From contig NZ_JAGHRJ010000004.1 in the NCBI RefSeq assembly GCF_017743865.1, positions 248,001 to 312,000 on the forward strand: a DNA stretch of 64,000 bases. Direction: 5' to 3'. This document shows positions 26,361 through 35,690 of the stretch, one piece after another. The notes beneath the pieces were generated by a model that had not been told where the DNA came from, did no database searches, and saw only the letters and a program-made list of their open reading frames with translations. Numbering within the stretch: the first letter of the stretch is position 1; each line of letters begins with the position of its first letter. Source of the DNA: Labrenzia sp. R4_2. Lineage in GTDB: Bacteria > Pseudomonadota > Alphaproteobacteria > Rhizobiales > Stappiaceae. Made by a program: the position numbers and the translations under genes.

Positions 26361-26542
26361 TGCGGCTCTGGTAACAGCCGAACTGCTCAACAGGGAAAAC
26401 TCCCGAATGCTTAGCCGTAAAATTTTTTGTTTTCACAACTCAACAACCGACACCGAGCCAGTTTGGAAAACACATTTTCGCGCCTTGTATCAGAGGCTTC
26501 TGAACACTCGGAGAATTCCACAAAATGAAAATCGGCGTTAAA

Positions 26543-26560
26543 TTTTGAATGCATTCAAAA
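26543..26560. promoter_or_regulatory. Perfect 18-bp palindrome upstream of rbsB
   Basis: TTTTGAATGCATTCAAAA, perfectly palindromic, centred 18 bp from the centre of the next dyad. Possibly a second regulator site or a second site for the LacI-type repressor. Confidence 0.5.
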
Positions 26561-26562
26561 AA

Positions 26563-26576
26563 ATGAAACGTTTCAT
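26563..26576. promoter_or_regulatory. rbsO: LacI-family operator of the rbs operon
   Basis: ATGAAACGTTTCAT is a perfect 14-bp palindrome with the central CG and GAAACGTTTC core typical of LacI/RbsR operators. It lies about 90 bp before rbsB, next to a TTGACC that could be a -35 element. The RbsR-like gene at the operon end is the expected ligand. Confidence 0.7.
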
Positions 26577-26668
26577 ATTGACCTATTTCCGTACTCGTGC
26601 TTTCACTTAAGGGCCTGTTCACCTGCCAGTCTGGATAGAGGGACGGCAGTCTTCTTTGGGAGGAAATA

Positions 26669-27589
26669 ATGAAGATATTCAAGCTCGCTGCCGCCGCAGC
26701 GACCGGTCTCGCTTTGCTTGCTGGCACCGCAATGGCAGACGACAAGCCGAAAGTCGGCCTCATCATGAAATCGCTCGCAAACGAGTTCTTTCAAAACATG
26801 ATGGCAGGGGCCGAAGCCCACCAGGAAAAGCGTGGCGACTATGAACTTCTGGCCGTCGGCATGCAGAACGAAACCGACTTCGAGAGCCAGATCAACGCCG
26901 TCGAAAACTTCATCACGCAGGGCGTGGACGCAATTGTGGTAGCTCCTGCCGACAGCCGTGCCATGGTGCGCCCGTTGAAAAAAGCGATGGCCGCTGGCAT
27001 TGTCGTGGTCAACTTCGACGTGGCGCTCGATGAAGATGCCAAGAAACAACAGGGCATCGAGCTGGCGTTTGTCGGCCCGGACAACCGCGGCGGTGCGAAA
27101 CTTGCCGGTGATGCACTTGGCAAAAAACTCGGCGAAGGCGGCAAGGTTGTCATCATCGAGGGCAACCCGGGCGCGGACAATGCAAACCAGCGCCGCATGG
27201 GCTTTGAAGACTCGGTCGCAGAATACAAGCTCGACCTTCTCGACAGCCGCACCGCGCATTGGGAAACGGAAGAAGCCAACACCGTCTTCTCCAACATGCT
27301 CACCGCGCATCCGGACATCCAGGGCGTGATGGCTGCCAACGATTCCATGGCCATCGGCGTGGTGAAAGCGCTAGAAAGCGCCGGCCGCACCGACATTATG
27401 GTTGTCGGTTTCGACAACATCCCGGCTGTAAGCCCGATGATCGAGGACGGCCGAATGCTAGCAACTGTCGACCAATTCGGAACCGACATGGCCGCAAACG
27501 CCATTGATCTGGCGCTCGAGGTCGTCGGCGGTGGCGATGAACTCAAAGGTTGGGTCAAAACCCCGATCGAATTGGTGGCCGCTCAATAA
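26669..27589 (+). CDS. rbsB: Ribose-type sugar ABC transporter, substrate-binding protein
   Basis: A 306-residue periplasmic sugar-binding protein of the RbsB family with a signal peptide (LAAAAATGLALLAG, cleavage near AMAD). KVGLIMKSLANEFFQNMMAGAE, DAIVVAPADSRAMV and GVMAANDSMAIGVVKALE are typical. GGGAGGAAATA precedes the ATG. First gene of rbsBACKR. Ribose is the likely ligand because a ribokinase follows, but other pentoses or sugar alcohols are possible. Confidence 0.88.
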   Translation: MKIFKLAAAAATGLALLAGTAMADDKPKVGLIMKSLANEFFQNMMAGAEAHQEKRGDYELLAVGMQNETDFESQINAVENFITQGVDAIVVAPADSRAMVRPLKKAMAAGIVVVNFDVALDEDAKKQQGIELAFVGPDNRGGAKLAGDALGKKLGEGGKVVIIEGNPGADNANQRRMGFEDSVAEYKLDLLDSRTAHWETEEANTVFSNMLTAHPDIQGVMAANDSMAIGVVKALESAGRTDIMVVGFDNIPAVSPMIEDGRMLATVDQFGTDMAANAIDLALEVVGGGDELKGWVKTPIELVAAQ

Positions 27590-27600
27590 TCGGCCCCATG

Positions 27601-27632
27601 TGCCCCCGCTTGGTCAGCCTTTAGCGGGGGCA
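27601..27632 (+). other. Intercistronic stem-loop after rbsB
   Basis: TGCCCCCGCT (27601-27610) and AGCGGGGGCA (27623-27632) form a perfect 10-bp stem, 12 bp after the rbsB stop. Without a T-run it is better read as a partial terminator or 3'-end stabilizer than as a full stop. Confidence 0.65.
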
Positions 27633-27655
27633 AATCCAACTCTTCCAATTACGAT

Positions 27656-29239
27656 ATGACTGGACGCACCATGGTAGCAGCGACGCAAACTGCGGCGCAG
27701 GCCCCTGCGCATTCCATGCCGTTTCTATCAGTTGAAGGACTGAAGAAATACTTCGGCGGTGTGAAGGCCCTCGACGGCGTGAGCTTCTTCCTCGAACAAG
27801 GAGAAGTGCATGCGCTGGTCGGTGAAAATGGCGCTGGCAAGTCCACCTTGATTAAGATCCTGTCTGGCGTCTTCCCTCACGACCACGGTGCGATCTCCTT
27901 GGACGGGCAGGCATACCGCCCGCAGTCGCCACATGAGGCCAAGGAACGCGGTGTCCAGGTCGTTCATCAGGAATTCAATCTCCTTGAGCACTTGTCAATT
28001 GCGGAAAACATCTCGATCGAGAAGTTGCCACGCAACCGGTTTGGGCTCCTGGACCGGCATGAACTCAACGCTCGTGCTCGCAAGGCGCTGGACGCCATCG
28101 GGCTGACTGATATCGATGTCAAAGCTCCTGTGAGCACCCTTGGCATCGCCCACCGGCAGCTTGTTGAAATCGCGAGGGCACTGCAATCCGATAGCCAGAT
28201 TCTGATCCTCGATGAACCGACCGCCACGCTGACGGAACGGGAAACCAAGCGTCTCTTCGAACTTGTCTCGCGGATCAAGGAAGACGGCGTGACAGTCGTT
28301 TTCGTGTCCCATCACCTCGATGAAGTCTTCGAAATCTGTGATCGGGTCACAGTGTTTCGCAACGGCCGCACAATCGCAACTGACCTGATCGCCGAGACCA
28401 CACCGGACGGTATTGTCCAAAGAATGGTCGGCCGCCAGCTCGCCGGAGAGATGGTTTCTGGTGACGAACAAAAAGCCTTCGGCGACATCGCACTGAGTGT
28501 CCAAAATGTCTGCACCCAGGCCAATCCCTCCGACTCCGGCGTGTCTTTTGACTTGAGGTATGGCGAAATCGTCGGGATCGCCGGGCTGGTCGGAGCGGGC
28601 CGCACTGAAATCCTGCGCGGAATTTTCGGAATTGATCCGATCCGGTCCGGAGAAGTTCAACGCGATGGCAAAACCGCCCGTTTTTCAGGTCCAGGCGACG
28701 CAATAGCTGCCGGGATCGGCTTCGTAACCGAGGACCGGAAGGACGAAGGCCTGATCCTGGATATGCCGATCTCGGCCAACATCTCGCTGGCTAATATGAA
28801 GTCCGTGTCGCAATCGGGTCTGCTCAAATTCGCGGCTGAACGGCGAAAGGCCATGGAGGCCGGCGAAAAACTGAAACTTAAATACGGCAAGACAGCCGAC
28901 CCGGCCTCAAGCCTGTCTGGCGGCAACCAGCAAAAAGTGGTGCTGGCCAAGTGGCTCGCACGGGACCCAAATGTCCTATTGCTGGATGAGCCAACAAGGG
29001 GCGTCGATGTCGGCGCGAAAGCTGAAATCTATGCGATCTTGAAAGATCTGGCCCGGAACGGCGTCGCCCTCCTGGTGGTTTCCTCGGAAATGCCGGAGCT
29101 CATGACACTGGCAGATCGCATTCTCGTTCTTGCCGAACACCAGATCCAGGGCACGCTTCAGCGCGCCGATTTCTCTGAAGAAAACATCCTGAAACTGGCC
29201 TACGGGCAAACTGAACTGGCCGGAGGAAACAGCCAATGA
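27656..29239 (+). CDS. rbsA: Ribose-type sugar ABC transporter, ATP-binding protein
   Basis: A 527-residue double ABC ATPase. First half: Walker A GENGAGKST, QEFNLLEHLS, Walker B ILILDEPTATLT. Second half: GLVGAGRTEI in place of Walker A (degenerate, as usual in RbsA), signature LSGGNQQKVVLAKWL and VLLLDEPTRGVDVG. An in-frame ATG at 27671 is an alternative start. The stop overlaps the permease start (ATGA, 29236-29239). Confidence 0.9.
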   Translation: MTGRTMVAATQTAAQAPAHSMPFLSVEGLKKYFGGVKALDGVSFFLEQGEVHALVGENGAGKSTLIKILSGVFPHDHGAISLDGQAYRPQSPHEAKERGVQVVHQEFNLLEHLSIAENISIEKLPRNRFGLLDRHELNARARKALDAIGLTDIDVKAPVSTLGIAHRQLVEIARALQSDSQILILDEPTATLTERETKRLFELVSRIKEDGVTVVFVSHHLDEVFEICDRVTVFRNGRTIATDLIAETTPDGIVQRMVGRQLAGEMVSGDEQKAFGDIALSVQNVCTQANPSDSGVSFDLRYGEIVGIAGLVGAGRTEILRGIFGIDPIRSGEVQRDGKTARFSGPGDAIAAGIGFVTEDRKDEGLILDMPISANISLANMKSVSQSGLLKFAAERRKAMEAGEKLKLKYGKTADPASSLSGGNQQKVVLAKWLARDPNVLLLDEPTRGVDVGAKAEIYAILKDLARNGVALLVVSSEMPELMTLADRILVLAEHQIQGTLQRADFSEENILKLAYGQTELAGGNSQ

Positions 29240-30234
29240 CACTCCAGACAACAATCAACACGCTTCCGGCTCCGTCCAGATTTTCCGTCCGAACCGTCTT
29301 GCAAAATGCGGGCATCGGCCTCGCCTTGCTGGCTCTGATCATATTTTTTTCTGTGTTCACCGAACACTTTCTGACACCGAACAACATCACCAACATCCTG
29401 ACCCAGATCACCATCAATCTGGTCCTCGCCGTTGGCATGACATTCGTCATTCTGATCGGCGGCATTGACCTGTCGGTGGGGTCGGTGATGGCGTTTGCAG
29501 CGGTCGTGGCCGGTAAAGCCATCACCCTTCCCGGATTTGGACCAGCAGAAGCAATCGCGCTTGCGGTGATTGCCGCAACGCTTACCGGTGTGCTGTGCGG
29601 GTTCATCAACGGCGCTATCAGTGCCTATTGGGCGCTGCCATCATTTATCATCACTCTAGGTATGCTGAACATTGCCCGCGGTGCGGCATTGCAGGTCTCC
29701 GACGCGCAGACAATCTACTCCTTCCCCTATGCCTTTGAGGAATTCGGGTCCGCCATGATCTATGGCGTCCCTGTTGTTTTCCTGGTGGCGCTGTTTCTTG
29801 TATTCGTGGCCTGGTTCGTCCTGAACTTCACGGTCTTCGGGCGTCTGCTTTACGGCATTGGTAACAACGAAGAGGCCGTCCGCCTGGAGGGACATTCTGT
29901 GCGCCGCTACAAGATTGCAGCCTTCACCATATGCGGCTTCACAGCCGGTATCGCGGCCGTTGTGTATATGGCCCGCCTCAACATCTCCAGCCCGATCGCC
30001 GGGATCGGTTTTGAACTCAATGCCATTGCTGCGGTGATCATCGGTGGCACCAGTTTGAGCGGCGGGCGGGGTTCGGTAATCGGGACACTGCTCGGCGCTT
30101 TCATCATTGGTGTGCTCGCAAACGGCTTGATCCTGATCGGTTTAAGCGACTTCATGCGCCAGATGATTACCGGTGTGGTTATCATTTTTGCAGTCATCCT
30201 TGATCATTACCGCGCCAAATACGCAACGACTTGA
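29236..30234 (+). CDS. rbsC: Ribose-type sugar ABC transporter, permease
   Basis: A 332-residue permease with eight to ten hydrophobic segments. ILIGGIDLSVGSVMAFAAV is the RbsC-type signature loop, and GRLLYGIGNNEEAVRLEGHSVRRYK is the cytoplasmic coupling region. Translationally coupled to rbsA. Homodimer expected, forming the channel for the RbsA ATPase. Confidence 0.9.
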   Translation: MTLQTTINTLPAPSRFSVRTVLQNAGIGLALLALIIFFSVFTEHFLTPNNITNILTQITINLVLAVGMTFVILIGGIDLSVGSVMAFAAVVAGKAITLPGFGPAEAIALAVIAATLTGVLCGFINGAISAYWALPSFIITLGMLNIARGAALQVSDAQTIYSFPYAFEEFGSAMIYGVPVVFLVALFLVFVAWFVLNFTVFGRLLYGIGNNEEAVRLEGHSVRRYKIAAFTICGFTAGIAAVVYMARLNISSPIAGIGFELNAIAAVIIGGTSLSGGRGSVIGTLLGAFIIGVLANGLILIGLSDFMRQMITGVVIIFAVILDHYRAKYATT

Positions 30235-30249
30235 TCGCCTATATTTAAA

Positions 30250-30278
30250 GCCTCAGCGGACACATCTTCCGCTGAGGC
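30250..30278 (+). other. Stem-loop between rbsC and rbsK
   Basis: GCCTCAGCGG (30250-30259) and CCGCTGAGGC (30269-30278), a perfect 10-bp stem with 9-nt loop, followed by AAAATAAT rather than a T-run. May lower expression of rbsK and the repressor gene relative to the transporter. Confidence 0.6.
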
Positions 30279-30326
30279 AAAATAATACGGTATACACAAT
30301 CCGAACCCTATGAGCGGAGCGTAATT

Positions 30327-31253
30327 TTGAAGCCGGTTACTGTCGTTGGCAGCATAAACATCGACCTCTTCAGCTATCTCGATCGCTGGCCAAAAATCGG
30401 TGAAACCGTGATGGTCCGGGAAACCGCCAATACATTGGGTGGCAAAGGCGCAAATCAGGCTGTTGCAGCGACCAAGCTCGGCGCCAATGCCACGATGATC
30501 GGCGCAGTTGGTCAAGACGGTTTTGGCCGCGTTGCCGCAGATCAGCTGGCAGCGTTCAACGTCACCGCGGAACTGATCGATAAACGCGATTGCGGAACAG
30601 GAATGGCATTCATCGATGTTGGGCCAGACGGCGACAACATCATCCGGTTGGCAAGTGGCGCCAATGGTCAGTTGCACCCCGAAGACCTTGGGCCGCATTC
30701 AAACCAGTTAAGCCAAAGCCGTGTCGTCCTCCTGCAAAATGAAATCAGCCTGGAAACGTCATTGAAAGCCGCGGAACTTGCACGCGCTGGTGGCGCGCTG
30801 GTGATTATGGATCCGGCTCCTGCCCCTCACCCGGCCTGGACCAAGGATGTGATTGCCGCTTTTGATGTGCTGACCCCGAACGCAAGTGAGGCTGGTGCCA
30901 TCCTGGGCGCAACGCCTGAAACGCTTGGCGAAGCCCGCGATGGCGCGCGGCACCTGCGCTCTTTTGGACTGAGCGGTGCCATCATCACGCTCGGGGAAAA
31001 GGGAGTCGCGTGGTCTTTTGAAGATGAAGACGGGATGGAGCCAGCTCCGAAGGTAACTGCAATTGACACGGTGGCTGCCGGGGATTGCTTTAACGGCGCG
31101 CTGGCAACTGCGCTCTCAGAAGGTGCCTCAATGCGGTCCGCGATACGATTTGCTATGCATGCTGCGGCCCTTGCAACCACCCGAAAGGGTGCATCGGCTT
31201 CTCTGCCGACCCGAATCGAGGTTGACCGGTTCTACGCGCCCGGCCTGGTGTAG
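30327..31253 (+). CDS. rbsK: Ribokinase
   Basis: A 308-residue PfkB-family sugar kinase that phosphorylates ribose. VVGSINIDLF at the start, GGKGANQAVAATKLG (the PfkB first signature) and DTVAAGDCFNGALATAL with the catalytic aspartate GD at the C-terminal signature are all present. The start is TTG at 30327, supported by GGAG 8-9 nt upstream and by the N-terminal alignment. Cytosolic. Confidence 0.9.
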   Translation: MKPVTVVGSINIDLFSYLDRWPKIGETVMVRETANTLGGKGANQAVAATKLGANATMIGAVGQDGFGRVAADQLAAFNVTAELIDKRDCGTGMAFIDVGPDGDNIIRLASGANGQLHPEDLGPHSNQLSQSRVVLLQNEISLETSLKAAELARAGGALVIMDPAPAPHPAWTKDVIAAFDVLTPNASEAGAILGATPETLGEARDGARHLRSFGLSGAIITLGEKGVAWSFEDEDGMEPAPKVTAIDTVAAGDCFNGALATALSEGASMRSAIRFAMHAAALATTRKGASASLPTRIEVDRFYAPGLV

Positions 31254-31332
31254 CGCTGGCCTGAAAGAGGCAGTAAAAGGAACAGCGGCCCACAGTTGGC
31301 TGCAGCTAAGCTATTTATGGAGAAGCCTGTCT

Positions 31333-32319
31333 ATGCCGACGATAAAGGATGTCGCGCGCAAAGCCGATGTGTCGGTCGGGACGGTTTCCAGGGTTCTTGC
31401 GAAAAACGATACGGTCAAACAGCCGCTCAAGCTGCGAGTGCAGGCTGCCATGGACGAACTTGGCTACAAGCCCAACCTGGCAGCCCGGGCACTGCGCACA
31501 AACAGCATAGATGTCGTAGGGCTGGTGGTTCCCGATATTACCAACCCGTTCTTTGCCCAACTGGCCAAGGATATCGAAAAGGAAGCGGCCAGCCGCAGCC
31601 ACTCGGTAATGCTGGCGAATTCTGATGACGACCTGGAAACCGAAAAGATCCAGATCGCGGCCTTGTTGGACCGCTCGGTGCGCGGTGTCATCGTTGTTGC
31701 AACATCAGACAGCAACCATCCTTACGAAGCAGATGTTCCAATCGTGTCGCTTGACCGCCGTCTTGGTGATCATGCGCTGGTCAGCACAAACCATTTCGAC
31801 GGCTCCGCCCAGATTGCCGACCATCTCCATCAGCTTGGCCATCGGCGGATCGCCTACATCGCCGGACCGGGCACGATGGATGTCGCCCGCCGCCGCCGCG
31901 AAGGGTTTGTGACCCGGATAAAGACGCTCTCAACACCTGATGATCCAATCGAACTGACAATCCACGCAGGCCAATTCGATTATGATTCCGGCGAAGAGGT
32001 CTGCCGGGAGATACTTGCAGAAACTGCGAACAGCGGTGAGCGCCCGACCGCAGTTGCCGCGGCCAGTGACCAGCAGGCGATTGGCGTCTTGCGTGCCGCA
32101 CGTGACTTGAAACTGGACGTCCCTGGTGACCTGTCCGTTACAGGTTTCGATGACATCTCGCTGGCTGCCCTTGTTGTACCAAGGCTGACGACTATCCGCC
32201 AGCCGACCGCCGCTTTGGCACGCACAGCAATTGATCGGATCTTCGAACCCGCAGACGCCACCGGAGATGAAGAGATCCCCGGTAACCTTGTTGTGCGGGA
32301 ATCAACGGCGGCTCTTTAA
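31333..32319 (+). CDS. rbsR: LacI-family regulator of the rbs operon
   Basis: A 328-residue LacI-type repressor: helix-turn-helix and hinge at 1-60 (TIKDVARKADVSVGTVSRVL, then YKPNLAARALR), followed by a sugar-binding periplasmic-like domain. The open frame reaches back into rbsK, but the ATG at 31333 gives the exact LacI N-terminus, with GGAG upstream. Last gene of the operon; it probably binds the GAAACGTTTC dyad before rbsB and is released by the transported sugar. Its stop overlaps the convergent livF stop. Confidence 0.88.
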   Translation: MPTIKDVARKADVSVGTVSRVLAKNDTVKQPLKLRVQAAMDELGYKPNLAARALRTNSIDVVGLVVPDITNPFFAQLAKDIEKEAASRSHSVMLANSDDDLETEKIQIAALLDRSVRGVIVVATSDSNHPYEADVPIVSLDRRLGDHALVSTNHFDGSAQIADHLHQLGHRRIAYIAGPGTMDVARRRREGFVTRIKTLSTPDDPIELTIHAGQFDYDSGEEVCREILAETANSGERPTAVAAASDQQAIGVLRAARDLKLDVPGDLSVTGFDDISLAALVVPRLTTIRQPTAALARTAIDRIFEPADATGDEEIPGNLVVRESTAAL

Positions 32320-33017
32320 ATCCCAAGATAGGCTTCACGGATACGCGGATCGGCGATCAGTTCGTCTGAGGGCCCAGAAAGCGTGATCCGGCCGGTTTCC
32401 ATGACATAACCTCGATCGGCGATCTTGAGAGCGCCAAAAGCGTTCTGTTCAACCAGCAGAACGGTCACTTCCTTTTCCCTCAAGGACTTCACCACATCGA
32501 AGATTTGCGCGACCAATAAAGGCGCCAGACCCATTGAAGGTTCATCCAGCAAGAGGCAATGCGGCCGCCCCATCAAGGCACGGGCAATCGCCAGCATCTG
32601 TTGTTGCCCACCTGAAAGGCCACCCGCTGCCAGGTTCCGCTTTTCCCGCAGGATTGGGAACATCTGGAAGGCGTCCTCCATATCCTTTTCGACCCGGTCA
32701 TCGGTGAAAAGAAACGCGCCGAGACGCAGATTTTCTTCCACCGTGATGTTCGTGAAAATCTGGCGCCCCTCCGGCGATTGCGACAATCCGCGTTTCAAAC
32801 GCTTGTAGGCTGGCACGGTTGTCAGCGCATCGCCGCGAAACCGGATATCACCGCCGGTGACGGCTTGCGTCCCGGACAAACACTTCAGCAAGGTGGTCTT
32901 GCCCGCTCCATTGGCGCCGACCACGGTGACGATCTCCTTGGACGTCACTTCAAGATCGATCCCGTGCAACACCTCGATATGACCATAGGCCGACCGCAGG
33001 CCCTCAACCGTCAGCAT
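32316..33017 (-). CDS. livF: Branched-chain amino-acid-type ABC transporter ATPase LivF
   Basis: A 233-residue ABC ATPase with Walker A GANGAGKTT, signature LSGGQQQMLAIARALM and Walker B LLLDEPSMGLAP, the LivF version. The start at 33017 has GAGGAG upstream and overlaps livG. In the operon livK-livH-livM-livG-livF. The livK promoter faces paaG, so the substrate could be an aromatic acid or amino acid rather than leucine. Confidence 0.9.
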   Translation of the reverse strand: MLTVEGLRSAYGHIEVLHGIDLEVTSKEIVTVVGANGAGKTTLLKCLSGTQAVTGGDIRFRGDALTTVPAYKRLKRGLSQSPEGRQIFTNITVEENLRLGAFLFTDDRVEKDMEDAFQMFPILREKRNLAAGGLSGGQQQMLAIARALMGRPHCLLLDEPSMGLAPLLVAQIFDVVKSLREKEVTVLLVEQNAFGALKIADRGYVMETGRITLSGPSDELIADPRIREAYLGI

Positions 33018-33786
33018 GGGCAGGCTCCTCTTCCGTGCCAAGATAGGCGGCAATCACATCCGGGTTCCTGGAGACGTCCTCCGGCGTGCCTTCAGCGATC
33101 TTTTCGCCGTGATCCAGCACCACGATGTGATTGGAGATCCGCATCACCATTTTCATGTCGTGCTCCACGAGCAGGATCGCGATGCCGGATTTGGCGAGCT
33201 CCACAATCAGCTCATCGATTTCTTCTGTCTCGACCGCATTGCAGCCTGCTGCAGGTTCATCCAGCAGAAGAACCTGCGGACCAACAGCCAAGGCACGCGC
33301 AATCTCAAGGCGCTTGAGCGCGCCATAAGAAAGGTTCCCGGCCTCTTCCTCGGCAGCCTTTGACAGATGCACCTTTTCAAGAAGCTGCAACGCCTTTTCG
33401 CACACTTCCGCAGACCGTCGCCGGGCAGACGGCAGTGACAACAGATCAGCCCAGACGGACGGATTTTCCGTCAGATGAAATCCGGCGACCACATTTTCCA
33501 GAACCGTCATTTCCTGGAAGATCTGCAGGTTCTGAAAGGTCCGCGTCAGGCCCTTTTTCGCCAGGATATGCGGGGCCTTAGCGGTCACGTCTTCCCCGTT
33601 CAGCTTCACGGACCCCGCATCAGGCAAATAGACACCGGAGATCATGTTGAAGAGGGTTGTTTTGCCAGCCCCGTTCGGACCGATGGCCGATACGATTTCA
33701 CCCGGATTGACCGAAAAACCGACATCATTCACGGCACGCAACCCACCGAAACTGATGCCAAGGCCGCTGATTTCGAGAATGCTCAT
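33004..33786 (-). CDS. livG: Branched-chain amino-acid-type ABC transporter ATPase LivG
   Basis: A 260-residue ABC ATPase with Walker A GPNGAGKTTLFNMISG, the LivG insert with TRTFQNLQIFQEMTVLENV, signature LSYGALKRLEIARAL and Walker B VLLLDEPAAGCN. The ATG at 33786 overlaps the livM stop (TGATG). Partners with LivF to drive LivH/LivM. Confidence 0.9.
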   Translation of the reverse strand: MSILEISGLGISFGGLRAVNDVGFSVNPGEIVSAIGPNGAGKTTLFNMISGVYLPDAGSVKLNGEDVTAKAPHILAKKGLTRTFQNLQIFQEMTVLENVVAGFHLTENPSVWADLLSLPSARRRSAEVCEKALQLLEKVHLSKAAEEEAGNLSYGALKRLEIARALAVGPQVLLLDEPAAGCNAVETEEIDELIVELAKSGIAILLVEHDMKMVMRISNHIVVLDHGEKIAEGTPEDVSRNPDVIAAYLGTEEEPAHADG

Positions 33787-34742
33787 CAGACACCCCTCCA
33801 TCTGATACGCGCTGCAAGGGACGGCAAAAGGCCAAGCGGCAGGAAGATCATCACCAGGATCATGACGAGACCAAGCACCAGATGCTCATATTCGTGGAAC
33901 ACGGTCAGGATCTGCGGCAAGAGCGTCAGAACAGCTGCGCCGAATGTCGCACCGAGGACCGAGCCGACACCGCCGAGGACAGCCATGGTGACCATTTCCA
34001 CCGAGTGCATGAAACCCGCGACATCCGGTGTGATAAACCCGTTCTGCAACGCCAGAAGCGAGCCGCCCACCGACGCGTAGACAGCTGAGATGATGAACGC
34101 TTGCAGCTTGAAACGCGCGACATCAATGCCGACGGTTTGCGCTGCGGTCTCAGATCCGTGTAGGGCCCGCATCGCCCGCCCGGTCGCGCTCTGGTAGAGA
34201 TTGATTGCGATCCAGATCCCGATCAAAAGCGCGGCCGCATTGAAGATGTACCAGAATTCACCGCCGGACAGCCGAAGCCCCATGTCCCTGAGGAGCGGGC
34301 GCAAACCAAGACTTGGAACAGACATTCCATCCGGCCCACCGGTCAATCCGCGTTCATTGGAGAGCACCATGGAGACTAGGATGCCAAACCCGAGCGTTGC
34401 AACGCCGAGATAGTAGCCCTTCAAGCGCAGAATTGGGCGGCCGATCAGAAGGGCGAGCACAGCAGAAATCGCAGCGCCGAGCAGAATGGCCAGAACGGGC
34501 GGGATGCCGAGATGAACCGGTGCCAATGCGCAGGCGTAAGCACCAATCCCGGCAAATCCTGCGTGCCCCAGACTGATCTGTCCGGCGTATCCGATCAGGA
34601 TCACCAAGCCGACCACGGACAGAGCATTCACGAATACAAGCGCGCCAACACGGTAGTAGTAGCCGGACGGGAAAAAGGTCGGCAGAATGACGATGATTAC
34701 AGCCAGAATGGCCAGCTGAACCCAATTGTTTTTAAGTGTCAT
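33786..34742 (-). CDS. livM: Branched-chain amino-acid-type ABC transporter permease LivM
   Basis: A 318-residue inner-membrane permease. GYAGQISLGHAGFAGIGAYACAL is the LivM signature, and LKGYYLGVATLGFGILV follows; about nine hydrophobic segments. Starts 3 bp after the livH stop. Confidence 0.9.
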   Translation of the reverse strand: MTLKNNWVQLAILAVIIVILPTFFPSGYYYRVGALVFVNALSVVGLVILIGYAGQISLGHAGFAGIGAYACALAPVHLGIPPVLAILLGAAISAVLALLIGRPILRLKGYYLGVATLGFGILVSMVLSNERGLTGGPDGMSVPSLGLRPLLRDMGLRLSGGEFWYIFNAAALLIGIWIAINLYQSATGRAMRALHGSETAAQTVGIDVARFKLQAFIISAVYASVGGSLLALQNGFITPDVAGFMHSVEMVTMAVLGGVGSVLGATFGAAVLTLLPQILTVFHEYEHLVLGLVMILVMIFLPLGLLPSLAARIRWRGV

Positions 34743-34745
34743 CAG

Positions 34746-35618
34746 CTAGACCCTTTCTGTCGTCTTTTGACCGAAAAGGCCCTGTGGCATGACAAAAAGC
34801 ACAGCAAGGATCACGACAAAGGCGACCGCTTCCTTGTACTGGGAGGAGATGTATCCAGCCGTCAGGGCTTCAAACAGGCCGAGCAGCAACCCGCCGACCA
34901 AAGCCCCTTTCGGATTTCCCATGCCGCCGAGCATTGCAGCCGCAAACCCTTTGAGGGCGAGGCCGACACCGACGTCATAGCTCACCAGGGTGATTGGTGT
35001 GACCAGAACACCGGCCAGCGCACCGATGGCCGCCGACAAGGCGAAGGACAACGTCATGACGAAACCGGTGTTGATGCCGACAAGCTGTGCGGCCAGCCGA
35101 TTGTTCGCGGTTGCCAGAACTGCTTTGCCCAAAAGCGTGCGCGTGAAAAACAGCCACAGCGCAATGAAAATCGCAATGGCTCCGCCAATCACCCAAAGGC
35201 TCTGCGGCAGCAAAGTTGCGCCGAGAAGATGGATCGGATCATCCCCGGAGAACGCTGGCAGACGGTGCAGCTGCTTGTCGAACAGGACCTGTGTCGCACC
35301 GCGGATCAGGATCGAGGCCCCGATGGTTATGATGATCAGGGAGACGACCGGCGCGCCCCGCGCTGGCTCGATCGCAAACTTGTTCAACGCAACACCAATG
35401 GCCGCTGTTGCCACGATTGCAAGCAAGGCCGCCAAGGGCAACGGCAGACCCGCATCGAAAGCGAAAACGGTAATCATGCCGCCGAGCATGACGAATTCGC
35501 CTTGGGCGAAGTTCACAACATCAGAGGCATTGTAGATGATGGTAAAGCCAAGCGCGACAAGGGCGTAGACCGCGCCGACGGTCAAGCCGGAAAAGACGAA
35601 CTGCATCAATGCGTCCAT
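34746..35618 (-). CDS. livH: Branched-chain amino-acid-type ABC transporter permease LivH
   Basis: A 290-residue permease: GLTVGAVYALVALGFTIIYNASDVVNFAQGEFVMLGG is the LivH N-terminal signature (shown here as a description of residues about 11-47), with eight or so hydrophobic spans. AGGAGACG precedes the ATG. Separated from livK by a 72-bp gap with a stem-loop. Confidence 0.88.
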   Translation of the reverse strand: MDALMQFVFSGLTVGAVYALVALGFTIIYNASDVVNFAQGEFVMLGGMITVFAFDAGLPLPLAALLAIVATAAIGVALNKFAIEPARGAPVVSLIIITIGASILIRGATQVLFDKQLHRLPAFSGDDPIHLLGATLLPQSLWVIGGAIAIFIALWLFFTRTLLGKAVLATANNRLAAQLVGINTGFVMTLSFALSAAIGALAGVLVTPITLVSYDVGVGLALKGFAAAMLGGMGNPKGALVGGLLLGLFEALTAGYISSQYKEAVAFVVILAVLFVMPQGLFGQKTTERV

Positions 35619-35653
35619 CGACGTCTCCTAAGCGGGATTTTGGGTGCAAGGTT

Positions 35654-35680
35654 GGAAGCCGGACTTGATGCCCGGCCTCC
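35654..35680 (-). other. Intercistronic stem-loop after livK
   Basis: GGAAGCCGG (35654-35662) and CCGGCCTCC (35672-35680) pair over 9 bp with one G-U on the minus-strand RNA, 10 bp after the livK stop. Same position as the stem-loops after bmpA, rbsB and sitA. Confidence 0.55.
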
Positions 35681-35690
35681 GAAAATGGCG

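Larger units (their letters stand above)
26233..26668. other. 436-bp divergent intergenic region between bmpA and rbsB
   Basis: AT-rich region carrying promoters for both directions. It holds an inverted repeat at 26338-26360 and two palindromes at 26543-26576 that face rbsB. I see no gene in it; the short frames have neither start signals nor motifs. Confidence 0.7.
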
